A stretch of DNA of 64,000 bases. Source: CAZHOV01 sp964534315 (GTDB taxonomy: Bacteria; Bacteroidota; Bacteroidia; Chitinophagales; Saprospiraceae). The stretch lies in the NCBI GenBank assembly GCA_964534315.1, contig CAZHOV010000006.1, positions 1-64,000 on the forward strand, in the 5' to 3' direction. Of the stretch, positions 54,088 through 62,084 are shown piece by piece. Position 1 is the stretch's first letter; each line of letters begins with the position of its first letter. A model generated the notes under the pieces. It saw only the letters and a program-made list of their open reading frames with translations, had not been told where the DNA came from and did not search any database. The translations under genes and the position numbers were made by a program.

Positions 54088-54510
54088 ATGAAAATGGTTT
54101 ATCTGACACGTAGAGAACGATTTAATGCTGCCCACAAGCTTTGGGTAGAAGAATGGTCAGAAGAGAAGAATCGGCAAATATTCGGAAAATGCGCCAACAA
54201 GAATTGGCATGGGCATAACTACGAATTATTTGTCACCGTCAAAGGAACGCCCGATCCGGTTACTGGTTTTATTGTAGATGTTAAAAAGTTGAGTAAACTG
54301 ATTAAACGGGAAGTCGTTGATATATTGGACCATTCAAACCTCAATCTGGATATTGATTTTATTCCTAAAGGGATGCAACCTACCACTGAAAATCTGGTTA
54401 TCCTGATCTGGAAACAACTAGAGCCTCATCTGGAGGAGGGAGTGCGGCTGCACAGCATACGGCTGCACGAAACCGAAAATATTTTTGCCGAATATTTTGG
54501 TGAAGATTGA
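54088..54510 (+). CDS. 6-pyruvoyl-tetrahydropterin synthase / QueD family
   Basis: A 140-residue pterin enzyme. Zinc histidines are H16 (NAAHKL), H41 and H43 (WHGHNY); the catalytic cysteine is C35 (GKCANKN); DILDHSNLNLD and ETENIF complete the site. The sequence is closer in layout to animal-type PTPS (GKCANKNWHGHNYELFVTVKG) than to short QueD. With folE 36 bp downstream it could serve tetrahydrobiopterin, queuosine or folate synthesis; the sequence alone does not choose. Confidence 0.9.
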   Translation: MKMVYLTRRERFNAAHKLWVEEWSEEKNRQIFGKCANKNWHGHNYELFVTVKGTPDPVTGFIVDVKKLSKLIKREVVDILDHSNLNLDIDFIPKGMQPTTENLVILIWKQLEPHLEEGVRLHSIRLHETENIFAEYFGED

Positions 54511-54545
54511 TTGCTTTTTGCTTTTTTCTAAATATTAATATTCAC

Positions 54546-55142
54546 ATGTCTTATAAAAAAACAGAAGAATACCCGAAAAAAATTACTGATAAACTATCTA
54601 AGTCGTTTGCCGAGATACTTGATTTGATTGGAGAAGAGGTTAAACGGGAAGGATTACAGAAAACACCGGAGCGAGCGGGTAAAGCTATTCAATTTCTTAC
54701 ACAGGGGTACAACATGGACGCGGAGCATATTTTGCGATCCGCCATGTTTAGGGAAGACTACAGTGAAATGGTTATTGTGAAAGATATAGAAGTTTATTCT
54801 CTTTGCGAACATCACATATTGCCTTTTTTTGGTAAAGCTCATATTGCTTATATTCCAAATGGTTATATTGTCGGACTGAGTAAATTACCTAGAGTGGTTG
54901 ATGTTTATGCGCGAAGACTTCAGGTACAAGAGCGGCTGACAGATCAAATACTGCACTGCATTCAAAATACGATCAACCCACTCGGTGTCGCGGTGGTTAT
55001 TGAAGCCAGGCATATGTGTATGATGATGCGCGGTGTACAGAAGCAAAATTCGATAACAACGACCTCTGCATTTACAGGCGAATTTCAGCGGGTAGAAACC
55101 AGAAGCGAGTTTCTAAATTTAATCGGAAGTAAGTTATCTTAG
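54546..55142 (+). CDS. folE: GTP cyclohydrolase I
   Basis: A 198-residue enzyme opening GTP to 7,8-dihydroneopterin triphosphate, from ATG 54546 (MSYKKTEEYPKK). Zinc ligands are the cysteine and histidine in SLCEHHILPF and the second cysteine in RHMCMMMRG. Motifs GLQKTPERAGKA and GLSKLPRVVDVYARRLQVQERLT are typical. It follows PTPS closely, consistent with a pterin operon. FabD starts 40 bp downstream. Confidence 0.96.
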   Translation: MSYKKTEEYPKKITDKLSKSFAEILDLIGEEVKREGLQKTPERAGKAIQFLTQGYNMDAEHILRSAMFREDYSEMVIVKDIEVYSLCEHHILPFFGKAHIAYIPNGYIVGLSKLPRVVDVYARRLQVQERLTDQILHCIQNTINPLGVAVVIEARHMCMMMRGVQKQNSITTTSAFTGEFQRVETRSEFLNLIGSKLS

Positions 55143-55182
55143 TAAACTTAAAGAACCTCATCGTTTGTCAAAATCTAGAAAT

Positions 55183-56061
55183 ATGAAAGCATATGTTTTT
55201 CCAGGTCAAGGAGCCCAATTTGTGGGCATGGGAAAAGACCTTTATGAAACCGATGAGCAAGCAAAAGCCTTGTTTCATCAGGCCAATGAGGTGCTTGGAT
55301 TTGACCTCAGCAAGATCATGTTTGACGGTTCGGAGGAAGAACTGAAGCAAACAAAATATACCCAGCCGGCCATTTTTGTCCATTCTATTATAAAAGCCAA
55401 ATTGGCAGGCGAACAATTCCGACCTGATGCCGTTGCGGGGCACTCCCTCGGGGAGTTTTCTGCTCTGGTGGCAGCATCTGTCCTTCCCTTTGAAAATGGC
55501 CTGGATTTGGTTCAAAAGCGTGCGGAGGCCATGCAAAAAGCTTGTGATTTGGTAGATAGTACTATGGCTGCGATTGTCGGATTAGATGACGAGGTGGTGG
55601 AAGAAGTATGTAACGGTATTGAAGAAGTCGTTGTCCCCGCCAATTATAACTGCCCGGGGCAATTGGTGATCTCCGGTTCGGTTAAAGGTGTGGAAAAAGC
55701 GGTTGAACTTCTGCAGGAAAAAGGTGCTAAAAGAGCCGTTATTTTACCGGTGGGCGGAGCCTTTCACTCTCCGCTTATGGAACCTGCTAAACAAGAACTG
55801 CGAAGAGCTATCGACGACATCGAGTTTAAAACTCCTGACTGTCCGATTTACCAAAATGTAAATGCCCTGGCTTCTACAGCCCCTGCATCTATTAAGCAGA
55901 ATCTCATCGATCAGCTTACCGCTCCGGTCCGTTGGACGCAGACAGTGAAAAATATGATCAATGACGGAGTAGATCATTTTACAGAAGTCGGAGGTAAAGG
56001 AAGTGTTTTGAGAGGGTTAATTCGTCGGGTAGATCGCAAACTACCGACGGATTCCATTTAA
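55183..56061 (+). CDS. fabD: Malonyl-CoA:ACP transacylase
   Basis: A 292-residue enzyme loading malonyl groups onto ACP for fatty acid synthesis. Start at ATG 55183 (MKAYVFPGQGAQ). Active-site serine S88 in AGHSLGE, malonyl-binding R113 in QKRAEAM and the catalytic H195 in GAFHSPLM. Length is typical. Other fab genes are not adjacent. Confidence 0.96.
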   Translation: MKAYVFPGQGAQFVGMGKDLYETDEQAKALFHQANEVLGFDLSKIMFDGSEEELKQTKYTQPAIFVHSIIKAKLAGEQFRPDAVAGHSLGEFSALVAASVLPFENGLDLVQKRAEAMQKACDLVDSTMAAIVGLDDEVVEEVCNGIEEVVVPANYNCPGQLVISGSVKGVEKAVELLQEKGAKRAVILPVGGAFHSPLMEPAKQELRRAIDDIEFKTPDCPIYQNVNALASTAPASIKQNLIDQLTAPVRWTQTVKNMINDGVDHFTEVGGKGSVLRGLIRRVDRKLPTDSI

Positions 56062-56155
56062 ATACCAACTTTTAGATTGAATCTTCGTTAAAAACAAGTG
56101 GTTTTTAGTAAATTTAGGTTTATCACATTACGTTAATTTAATTGTTGTTTCAAAA

Positions 56156-56722
56156 ATGAAGAGCATGGAAAAATATAAAGTTCAGCGGGGAAAGTTACTA
56201 CTCGCGGAACCCTTTATGCTCGACCCCAATTTCAAGCGTGCAGTGGTGTTGCTATGCGAACACAAAGATGAGGGGAGTCTTGGTTTCATTTTAAATAAAA
56301 CCCTGGATATGAAAATCAATGATCTCATCGCAGATTTTCCCGAATTTTCTGCTCCCGTTTATTTTGGAGGTCCGGTACAAACGGATACCATACACTATAT
56401 CCATAATGTTGGTAATCTTTTGGATGATAGTTTCCAGGTTGCCCGTGGCGTCTACTGGGGAGGAGATTTTGAGAAACTTAAATTCCTGGTTTCTTCAGAA
56501 ATGATCAAGGCAAAAAATATTCGGTTTTTTGTCGGATATTCGGGCTGGTCTTCCGGTCAACTCGCTGAGGAATTGGAATTTGGCTCTTGGGTAACGGCTG
56601 AAGTGGATTCCAACTACGTTTTTAAATCCCATACGAAACAACTTTGGCAGAAAGTCATGGAAAATAAAGGCGACACGTATTCAGTGATCGCCCAAATGCC
56701 TGATACAGTTAATTGGAATTGA
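56156..56722 (+). CDS. YqgE/AlgH family protein
   Basis: A 188-residue protein (inner start MEKYK at residue 4 also possible). YqgE hallmarks: GKLLLAEPFMLDPNFKRAVVLLCEH, SLGFILNKTL, FGGPVQTDTIHYIHN and GYSGWSSGQLAEELEFGSW. The family is conserved but of uncertain function, linked to regulation in pseudomonads. It sits 8 bp upstream of the ABC-F gene. Confidence 0.93.
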   Translation: MKSMEKYKVQRGKLLLAEPFMLDPNFKRAVVLLCEHKDEGSLGFILNKTLDMKINDLIADFPEFSAPVYFGGPVQTDTIHYIHNVGNLLDDSFQVARGVYWGGDFEKLKFLVSSEMIKAKNIRFFVGYSGWSSGQLAEELEFGSWVTAEVDSNYVFKSHTKQLWQKVMENKGDTYSVIAQMPDTVNWN

Positions 56723-56730
56723 GCTAGTGA

Positions 56731-58650
56731 ATGATCAAACTCAACAATATATACCTACAATTTGGCAATCGAATTATATTCGACAGGGTCAATATCAGCA
56801 TTAACGACCGCGATAAAATCGGACTGGTCGGTAAAAATGGTGCTGGAAAGTCTACTTTTCTAAAAATTCTCACCAAAGAACTTTTGGCCGATGAAGGAGA
56901 TGTGGCTCTTCCATCCGAAACAAGCATCTGCTATCTTCACCAGGATATAGAATTGCCGCTCGAAAAGACCGTTTCAGAAGTAGCGCACTCCGCCTTTGAA
57001 GAATTAAAAAATCTGGAAAAACAAATCCAGGATATCAATCATCAGTTGGGTGAACGGACAGACTATGAAAGCGAAGCCTATTTGAACCTGGTTAATCAAC
57101 TCACAGAAGCTACCGACCGCTTTCAGCTGCTTGGAGGAGATAAAGCCGAAGCAGAGGTTGAAAAGGTCCTCATTGGCCTTGGTTTCAAACCAGAAGAATT
57201 TAACCGGCAAATCAAAACCTTCAGCGGGGGTTGGCAAATGCGGGTTGAACTGGCAAAGATGCTGCTCCAAAAACCGGATTACCTCCTGCTGGATGAGCCT
57301 ACCAACCACCTCGATATTGAATCCATCCTCTGGCTGGAAAGCTACCTGAAAAATTATCCCGGCGGTATCATTGTGATCTCCCACGACCGTAAGTTTCTCG
57401 ATCAGGTGACCCAACGAACGGTAGAAATCGAAATGGGCAAGCTTTATGACTATAAAGCGCCTTATTCGAAATACGTCGCCATGCGCGAAGAGCGTAGAAG
57501 CATGCAAGAGGCCGCCTTCAAAAACCAACAAAAAGTAATTGCCGAAAAAGAGCGCACCATCAATCGCTTTATGGCCAAGGCCACCAAAACCAAAATGGCA
57601 CAATCCATGAAGAAACAATTGGATAAGATGGAGCGTATCGAGCTGGATAATCCAGACATCCAGGAAATGAACCTTCGTTTTCCGCCATCTCCCCGTTCGG
57701 GACAAGTGGTGGTGGATGCAAAAAATGTAGTGAAAAAGTATGGCCCCAAAGAGGTGTTGGAAGGAGTAGATATAAAAATTGACCGAGGGGATCAGGTCGC
57801 TTTTGTCGGCCAAAACGGCCAGGGAAAAACCACCCTTGCTCGTATTCTGATCGATGACCTGGAGGCTTCCGGAGGCGATATTAAATTGGGGCACAATGTT
57901 CAGATCGGCTACTACGCCCAAAATCAGGCAGACTCTTTAGACGATAATAAAACCCTATTGCAAACCCTTGAAGAAGTGGCTACGGAAGATTTACGTCCCA
58001 AAGTCCGCAGTATTCTGGGAAGCTTTCTCTTCTCTGGCGAGGATGTAGAAAAAAAAGTAACCGTGTTGTCTGGAGGAGAACGCGCCCGCCTGGCCTTAGC
58101 AAAAATGCTTTTATTTCCCTTTAACTTATTGGTCCTGGATGAGCCGACCAATCACCTCGACATGACTTCCAAGGACGTCCTGAAGCAGGCCCTGCTGGAT
58201 TATGACGGTACGTTGATCGTCGTTTCGCACGACCGGGATTTTCTCACCGGTCTGACCAACCGAACCGTAGAATTTAGGGATAAGCAACTATTTCACTATT
58301 TCGGCGACGTTAATGCCTTTTTGGAGAAACGAAAGCTTGACAATATGCGCGCCGTAGAAATGGCTACCAAAGCCAAGAGGGAAGCAAAAGAGGCAGCATC
58401 GAATGGCCAGAAGCTAGACCATCAGACCCGTAAAAAATTGATGCGGGCAATTTCTTCTGCAGAGAAAAAAATTGAGCAAATTGAAAAAGAAATCGCTTCA
58501 ATAGAAAAACAAATGGGGGAGGAGGGGTTCTACGAAAAGCCCGACTCAGCAAAAACATTGGAAAAATACCAACAGTTAAAGCAAGATTTAGAGCAGGCTT
58601 TTGAAGATTGGGAAGAAGCTCAGATGGAGTTGGATGAGGCAGAGGGGTAG
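56731..58650 (+). CDS. ABC-F family ATPase (Uup/EttA type)
   Basis: A 639-residue soluble protein with two ABC domains. First: Walker A GKNGAGKS at about 34-41, signature TFSGGWQMR, Walker B LLLDEPTNHLD. Second: GQNGQGKTT, LSGGERAR, LLVLDEPTNHLD. A linker with PtIM-like K/E-rich helices (RRSMQEAAFKNQQKVIAEKERT) lies between, and a C-terminal coiled coil (about 545-639) as in Uup. Proteins of this class act on the ribosome or at DNA junctions. There are no membrane segments. Confidence 0.94.
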   Translation: MIKLNNIYLQFGNRIIFDRVNISINDRDKIGLVGKNGAGKSTFLKILTKELLADEGDVALPSETSICYLHQDIELPLEKTVSEVAHSAFEELKNLEKQIQDINHQLGERTDYESEAYLNLVNQLTEATDRFQLLGGDKAEAEVEKVLIGLGFKPEEFNRQIKTFSGGWQMRVELAKMLLQKPDYLLLDEPTNHLDIESILWLESYLKNYPGGIIVISHDRKFLDQVTQRTVEIEMGKLYDYKAPYSKYVAMREERRSMQEAAFKNQQKVIAEKERTINRFMAKATKTKMAQSMKKQLDKMERIELDNPDIQEMNLRFPPSPRSGQVVVDAKNVVKKYGPKEVLEGVDIKIDRGDQVAFVGQNGQGKTTLARILIDDLEASGGDIKLGHNVQIGYYAQNQADSLDDNKTLLQTLEEVATEDLRPKVRSILGSFLFSGEDVEKKVTVLSGGERARLALAKMLLFPFNLLVLDEPTNHLDMTSKDVLKQALLDYDGTLIVVSHDRDFLTGLTNRTVEFRDKQLFHYFGDVNAFLEKRKLDNMRAVEMATKAKREAKEAASNGQKLDHQTRKKLMRAISSAEKKIEQIEKEIASIEKQMGEEGFYEKPDSAKTLEKYQQLKQDLEQAFEDWEEAQMELDEAEG

Positions 58651-58679
58651 GCTAATTACTAAATTTTTTTGTGCCCCAC

Positions 58680-58699
58680 CTATAGGTGTGCCACACCTA
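58680..58699. repeat. Copy of the 20-nt palindromic element
   Basis: Exact repeat of 38128-38147; its core AGGTGTG-C-CACACCT is itself a 15-nt palindrome. It lies between the convergent ABC-F and trmH genes, flanked by a T-run (58664-58670) on one side and an A-run (58705-58710) on the other. Confidence 0.85.
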
Positions 58700-58713
58700 A
58701 TACCAAAAAAGCC

Positions 58714-59349
58714 TCATTTTATCGGCCTTACTCCCTTAAATTCATAACGCATCTCATGGCGCTCTTTGTAGAGCGCTTCCAGGCGGCTGGCTTCCTCCTC
58801 TGTGATATTCTTTCCATTCTGATATTCGCCCTTTTCCAATCGCTGCCGAAATGCTTCATACAACGTTATCGCACAAGCCACGGAAATATTCAAACTCTGG
58901 ACCATACCCATTTGGGGAATAATGAAATTGCCGTCGCAATAGGAGAGGACTTCAGGTGAAATCCCATCATGCTCATTTCCGAATACAAGGGCAACGGATT
59001 GAGTGAGGTCCAACTCATGAAGGGAAACGGCTTCTGAATCAAGGTGGGTACCGTATATCTTTTCAAATCTCTTTTTGACCTCCCGAAAACAGGCATCAAC
59101 ATCCTGGTAATAAAAGATCTCCATCCATTTGACGGCTCCCGAAGAAGCTTTTTTCCCGATTTCCAATCGCTCCGGGGTAATGCGCGGATCGGTGATGAGA
59201 ATGAATACCTGATAGATCCCTACCGAATCACAAGTCCTCAATACAGCACCAATATTATGCGGGTCATGCACATTTTCCAAGACAATGCCCAGGTTGGTTT
59301 GTCGATTATTGACGACTTCTCTGATTCGTTGTGCTCGCTCAGGTGTCAT
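58714..59349 (-). CDS. trmH: tRNA (guanosine-2'-O-)-methyltransferase, SpoU/TrmH type
   Basis: A 211-residue SPOUT enzyme methylating a ribose 2'-OH, probably at G18 of tRNA. Motif 1 is ENVHDPHNIGAVLRTCDSVG, motif 2 LVFGNEHDGIS and motif 3 IPQMGMVQSLNISVACAITLYEA. The N-terminus MTPERAQRIREVVNNRQ matches TrmH. It precedes ribH on the map and follows it on the strand. Confidence 0.9.
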   Translation of the reverse strand: MTPERAQRIREVVNNRQTNLGIVLENVHDPHNIGAVLRTCDSVGIYQVFILITDPRITPERLEIGKKASSGAVKWMEIFYYQDVDACFREVKKRFEKIYGTHLDSEAVSLHELDLTQSVALVFGNEHDGISPEVLSYCDGNFIIPQMGMVQSLNISVACAITLYEAFRQRLEKGEYQNGKNITEEEASRLEALYKERHEMRYEFKGVRPIK

Positions 59350-59364
59350 AAGCGAAGGGTTGGG

Positions 59365-59877
59365 TTAGAATCCGATCTTGCGATCAGATTTGTTCAGGCT
59401 TTTGTTGAGAGCAACCATTCGAATAGCGGTAACAGCAGCTTCTATGCCTTTGTTTCCGTGTTTCCCTCCGGCCCGGTCAATGGCCTGCTGCTCGTCATTA
59501 GGAGTGAGTACCCCAAAAATAGCCGGTTTTTCGGTGAAGAGACTCAGCTGCATTAAAGCACTGGCCACTGATTGGTTGATGTATTCATTATGCTTGGTTT
59601 CTCCTTTAATAACACAACCAATACAGATAACCGCATCCACTTTTTTGGCAAACAGCATCTTGGCTCCTAGCGGCAGCTCGAAAGAACCGGGAACCTGTAT
59701 GACATGAATAGCTGCTTCATCAGCTCCTTGTTTGGTAAGGGTCTCGAAGCAACCCTCATAAAGAGCGTGCGTGATTTTTGCATTCCATTCGGCGACGACA
59801 ATACCAAAAGTCATGCCTTCTGCAGAAGGTAAGGAAGATTCATCGTAGGAAGAGATGTTTTTTAATGCGCTAGCCAT
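59365..59877 (-). CDS. ribH: 6,7-dimethyl-8-ribityllumazine synthase
   Basis: A 170-residue riboflavin enzyme from ATG 59877 (MASALKNISSYDE). Motifs FGIVVAEWNAKIT, QVPGSFELPLGA, CIGCVIKGETKHNEYI with the catalytic histidine and FGVLTPNDEQQAIDRAGG. The last residues overlap no gene. It is 15 bp upstream of trmH and 80 bp downstream of the TPR gene; other rib genes are not in the window. Confidence 0.96.
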   Translation of the reverse strand: MASALKNISSYDESSLPSAEGMTFGIVVAEWNAKITHALYEGCFETLTKQGADEAAIHVIQVPGSFELPLGAKMLFAKKVDAVICIGCVIKGETKHNEYINQSVASALMQLSLFTEKPAIFGVLTPNDEQQAIDRAGGKHGNKGIEAAVTAIRMVALNKSLNKSDRKIGF

Positions 59878-59902
59878 AATTTTAGGAATTAAAGGAAAAC
59901 AC

Positions 59903-59940
59903 AAAGGGGTAAAAATAGAACAACCTACTTTTACCCCTTT
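59903..59940 (-). terminator. Hairpin terminator of the TPR gene
   Basis: A perfect 12-bp stem AAAGGGGTAAAA / TTTTACCCCTTT (59903-59914, 59929-59940), 17 nt beyond the TPR gene's stop on the minus strand. Confidence 0.65.
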
Positions 59941-59957
59941 ATGTTAGATGTAATCAA

Positions 59958-60656
59958 TTAATTTGCTCCGGCCAATCGCTCAACCCGGGCAATATACTTG
60001 TCTATTGAAGTACCATCCTGAGAATTCGGATAGTTTTCTTTGATATCCTGATAAAAAGAGAGAGCTTTCTGATAATTACCCTGAACTTCACTTAACATTC
60101 CTGCTTTTTTTAGATAGTACGGGGCGAGCACTTCATTATCATAACCAGCTGCCTTTTCATAATTTCTCAAGGCTTTGTCGTATTCGCCGAGCTCAGAATA
60201 GGCATCGCCAAGAGCACCGTATTTGGTGATTGGAGTAACCTGACCTTTGGCATTAAAATCTTTTAGGTGGGCAATAGCGGCTTCGTATTTACCCAGATTC
60301 AACCAGGAGATTCCCGCATAGTAATTGGCGAGGTTACCGGCTTTCGTTCCACTGTATCGGTCAAGGATATCCAGGAAGCCTTCGTTTCCTCCTCCAGGAT
60401 TTTGAAGAGCTAAAGCAAATGAATCGCGTTCAAATTGTATCTGCGCCTGGCTTAGCGCATTCATAGCTCGTTCTTCACGAGGCTTTTGAAAATAATTGTA
60501 GTATGCAAATATCCCCCCTGCAATCAGTACGACAGCAGCCAGGATGCCAAAAATCAAATTTTGATTTCGTTCGAAAAAGCTAGAAGCAGATTCGCGGGCT
60601 TCTACCAAATCGACTAACGTCTCATCATTTTTCTTCTTATTTCTTCTAATCGCCAT
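59958..60656 (-). CDS. TPR-repeat membrane-anchored protein (YfgM-like)
   Basis: A 232-residue protein: charged N-terminus, one transmembrane helix (about 33-52, LIFGILAAVVLIAGGIFAYY) and TPR units (LANYYAGISWLNLGKYEAAIAHL, KYGALGDAYSELGEYDKALRNYEKA, KAGMLSEVQGNYQKALSFYQDI). The layout matches YfgM, a periplasmic chaperone associated with the Sec translocon. A candidate promoter sits at 60744-60776. Confidence 0.82.
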   Translation of the reverse strand: MAIRRNKKKNDETLVDLVEARESASSFFERNQNLIFGILAAVVLIAGGIFAYYNYFQKPREERAMNALSQAQIQFERDSFALALQNPGGGNEGFLDILDRYSGTKAGNLANYYAGISWLNLGKYEAAIAHLKDFNAKGQVTPITKYGALGDAYSELGEYDKALRNYEKAAGYDNEVLAPYYLKKAGMLSEVQGNYQKALSFYQDIKENYPNSQDGTSIDKYIARVERLAGAN

Positions 60657-60743
60657 ACATTTCTGGATTTAATCTTCCTGCCACCCTTTCTTGCCAGGAA
60701 AACTTTTGTTCAATGAATTCTTAGTTTGAAAAAAAATTTCCCG

Positions 60744-60776
60744 CAAAGATAATTAAAAAGTCGGGACATCAGCAAA
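60744..60776 (-). promoter_or_regulatory. Candidate promoter of the TPR gene
   Basis: On the minus strand TTTG (60773-60776), 21-nt spacer, TATCTTTG (60744-60751), 88 nt before the TPR start. It overlaps the terminator of pdhA by a few bases. Confidence 0.55.
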
Positions 60777-60821
60777 AGGAATAAAAAAAGCTCTCCGCGG
60801 AGAGCTTTTTTTATTCCTTTT
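60774..60821. terminator. 48-nt perfect palindrome, bidirectional terminator of pdhA
   Basis: Exact palindrome with the core GCTCTCCGCGGAGAGC flanked by A7 and T7, 16 nt past the pdhA stop. It works as a classic stem plus T-run on either strand. Confidence 0.92.
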
Positions 60822-60836
60822 ATACAGAAAGAAAGA

Positions 60837-61868
60837 TTATTCCTTAATGAACGGATAATCCTCTTGTAAATAATTGTCGGTATACAATTCAGACGGATCC
60901 GGGAAAGGAGAATCCTCGGCAAATTTGGTTGCCTCCTCAATCTCTTCCTTGATATTACCTTTAATTTCGTTGATCTCGTCTTCCGAAGCAATTTTGTTTT
61001 CAAGCATTTTGGCTTCGATCATTTTAACCGGGTCCTTTCCTTTGTACTCATTCAATTCGTCTTTAGTTCGATACTTGGCCGGATCGGAAACAGAGTGGCC
61101 TTTATATCGGTAGGTCTTAATTTCCAGAAAATAAGGCCCTTTTCCGGAGCGAACGTGTTCGGCTGCTTTTTCAAATGCTTCGTGGACAGATTCCGGATTC
61201 ATACCGTCAACGGGTTCTGAGGGCATATCATAACCCGATCCCAGTTTGTAAATATCCGGTACGTTAGTGGTTCGGTCAACTGAAGTACCCATTGCATAGT
61301 GATTATTTTCACAGACGTAGATAACCGGCAAATTCCACGTCATGGCCATATTGAAAGACTCATGCAAAGAACCCTGGCGGGCAGCTCCGTCACCAAACAT
61401 CGTAACACAAAGTAGATCTGTACCCTTGTATTTCTCGGCAAAGGCAATGCCTGTACCAATGGGGATCTGCGCCCCTACAATACCATTTCCGCCAAAATAG
61501 CGATGTTCTTTGGAAAAGAAGTGCATAGACCCTCCTTTACCTTTATTCGCTCCGGTAGACTTACCGAATAATTCAGCCATACAGGCTTTAGTCGTCAATC
61601 CTCTCGAAATGGCAGTTCCGTGTTGCCGGTAGGCGGTGACTACTGCATCATCCGTACGGATACCAGTCAACATCCCTGCAGCTATGGCTTCCTGACCAAT
61701 GTATACGTGCAAAAATCCTCTGATTTTCTGTTTGCTGTACATCATCAACGCCCGCTCTTCAAACTTTCGAATGCGGAACATCAATTCAAACCATTTCAAA
61801 TAGGTTTCCTTACTGTAGGATTTTTCTTTCTTACCTTTCTTAGTAGACTTTTCAGCGACTTGTGCCAT
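60837..61868 (-). CDS. pdhA: Pyruvate dehydrogenase E1 component alpha subunit
   Basis: A 343-residue TPP enzyme of the pyruvate dehydrogenase complex. TPP/Mg motif GDG at 159-161 to N188 (GDGAARQGSLHESFNMAMTW to CENNHYAMG), E60 in GQEA, and RYKGHSVSDPAKYR phosphorylation-loop region. Length is that of the alpha chain of an alpha2beta2 E1; pdhB is not adjacent here. The first 18 residues (KSTKKGKKEKS) are unusually basic. Followed by a strong palindromic terminator. Confidence 0.94.
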   Translation of the reverse strand: MAQVAEKSTKKGKKEKSYSKETYLKWFELMFRIRKFEERALMMYSKQKIRGFLHVYIGQEAIAAGMLTGIRTDDAVVTAYRQHGTAISRGLTTKACMAELFGKSTGANKGKGGSMHFFSKEHRYFGGNGIVGAQIPIGTGIAFAEKYKGTDLLCVTMFGDGAARQGSLHESFNMAMTWNLPVIYVCENNHYAMGTSVDRTTNVPDIYKLGSGYDMPSEPVDGMNPESVHEAFEKAAEHVRSGKGPYFLEIKTYRYKGHSVSDPAKYRTKDELNEYKGKDPVKMIEAKMLENKIASEDEINEIKGNIKEEIEEATKFAEDSPFPDPSELYTDNYLQEDYPFIKE

Positions 61869-62024
61869 GGTTTTTAATTTTTTTCGATTTCCTTTTAAAT
61901 AAGTTGAGTATTTTTGGGATTTAGATAAAATATATAGTTTATCTTATCTTAATCCCCCTTCACTTGCCTCCTTCATAATAACACTGAATATAATAGACTG
62001 TTTGCTCCTACGCAACTTCTGCAG

Positions 62025-62042
62025 CAAAATTAAACAAAATTA
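62025..62042 (-). promoter_or_regulatory. Two overlapping -7 elements upstream of pdhA
   Basis: On the minus strand TAATTTTG occurs at 62025-62032 and again at 62035-62042. A possible TTTG lies 16 nt upstream of the second (62059-62062). They would give pdhA a leader of about 160 nt. Confidence 0.4.
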
Positions 62043-62084
62043 ATTTATCCGAAACACACAAAAAAGAAAACAAGTAGGTATTTA

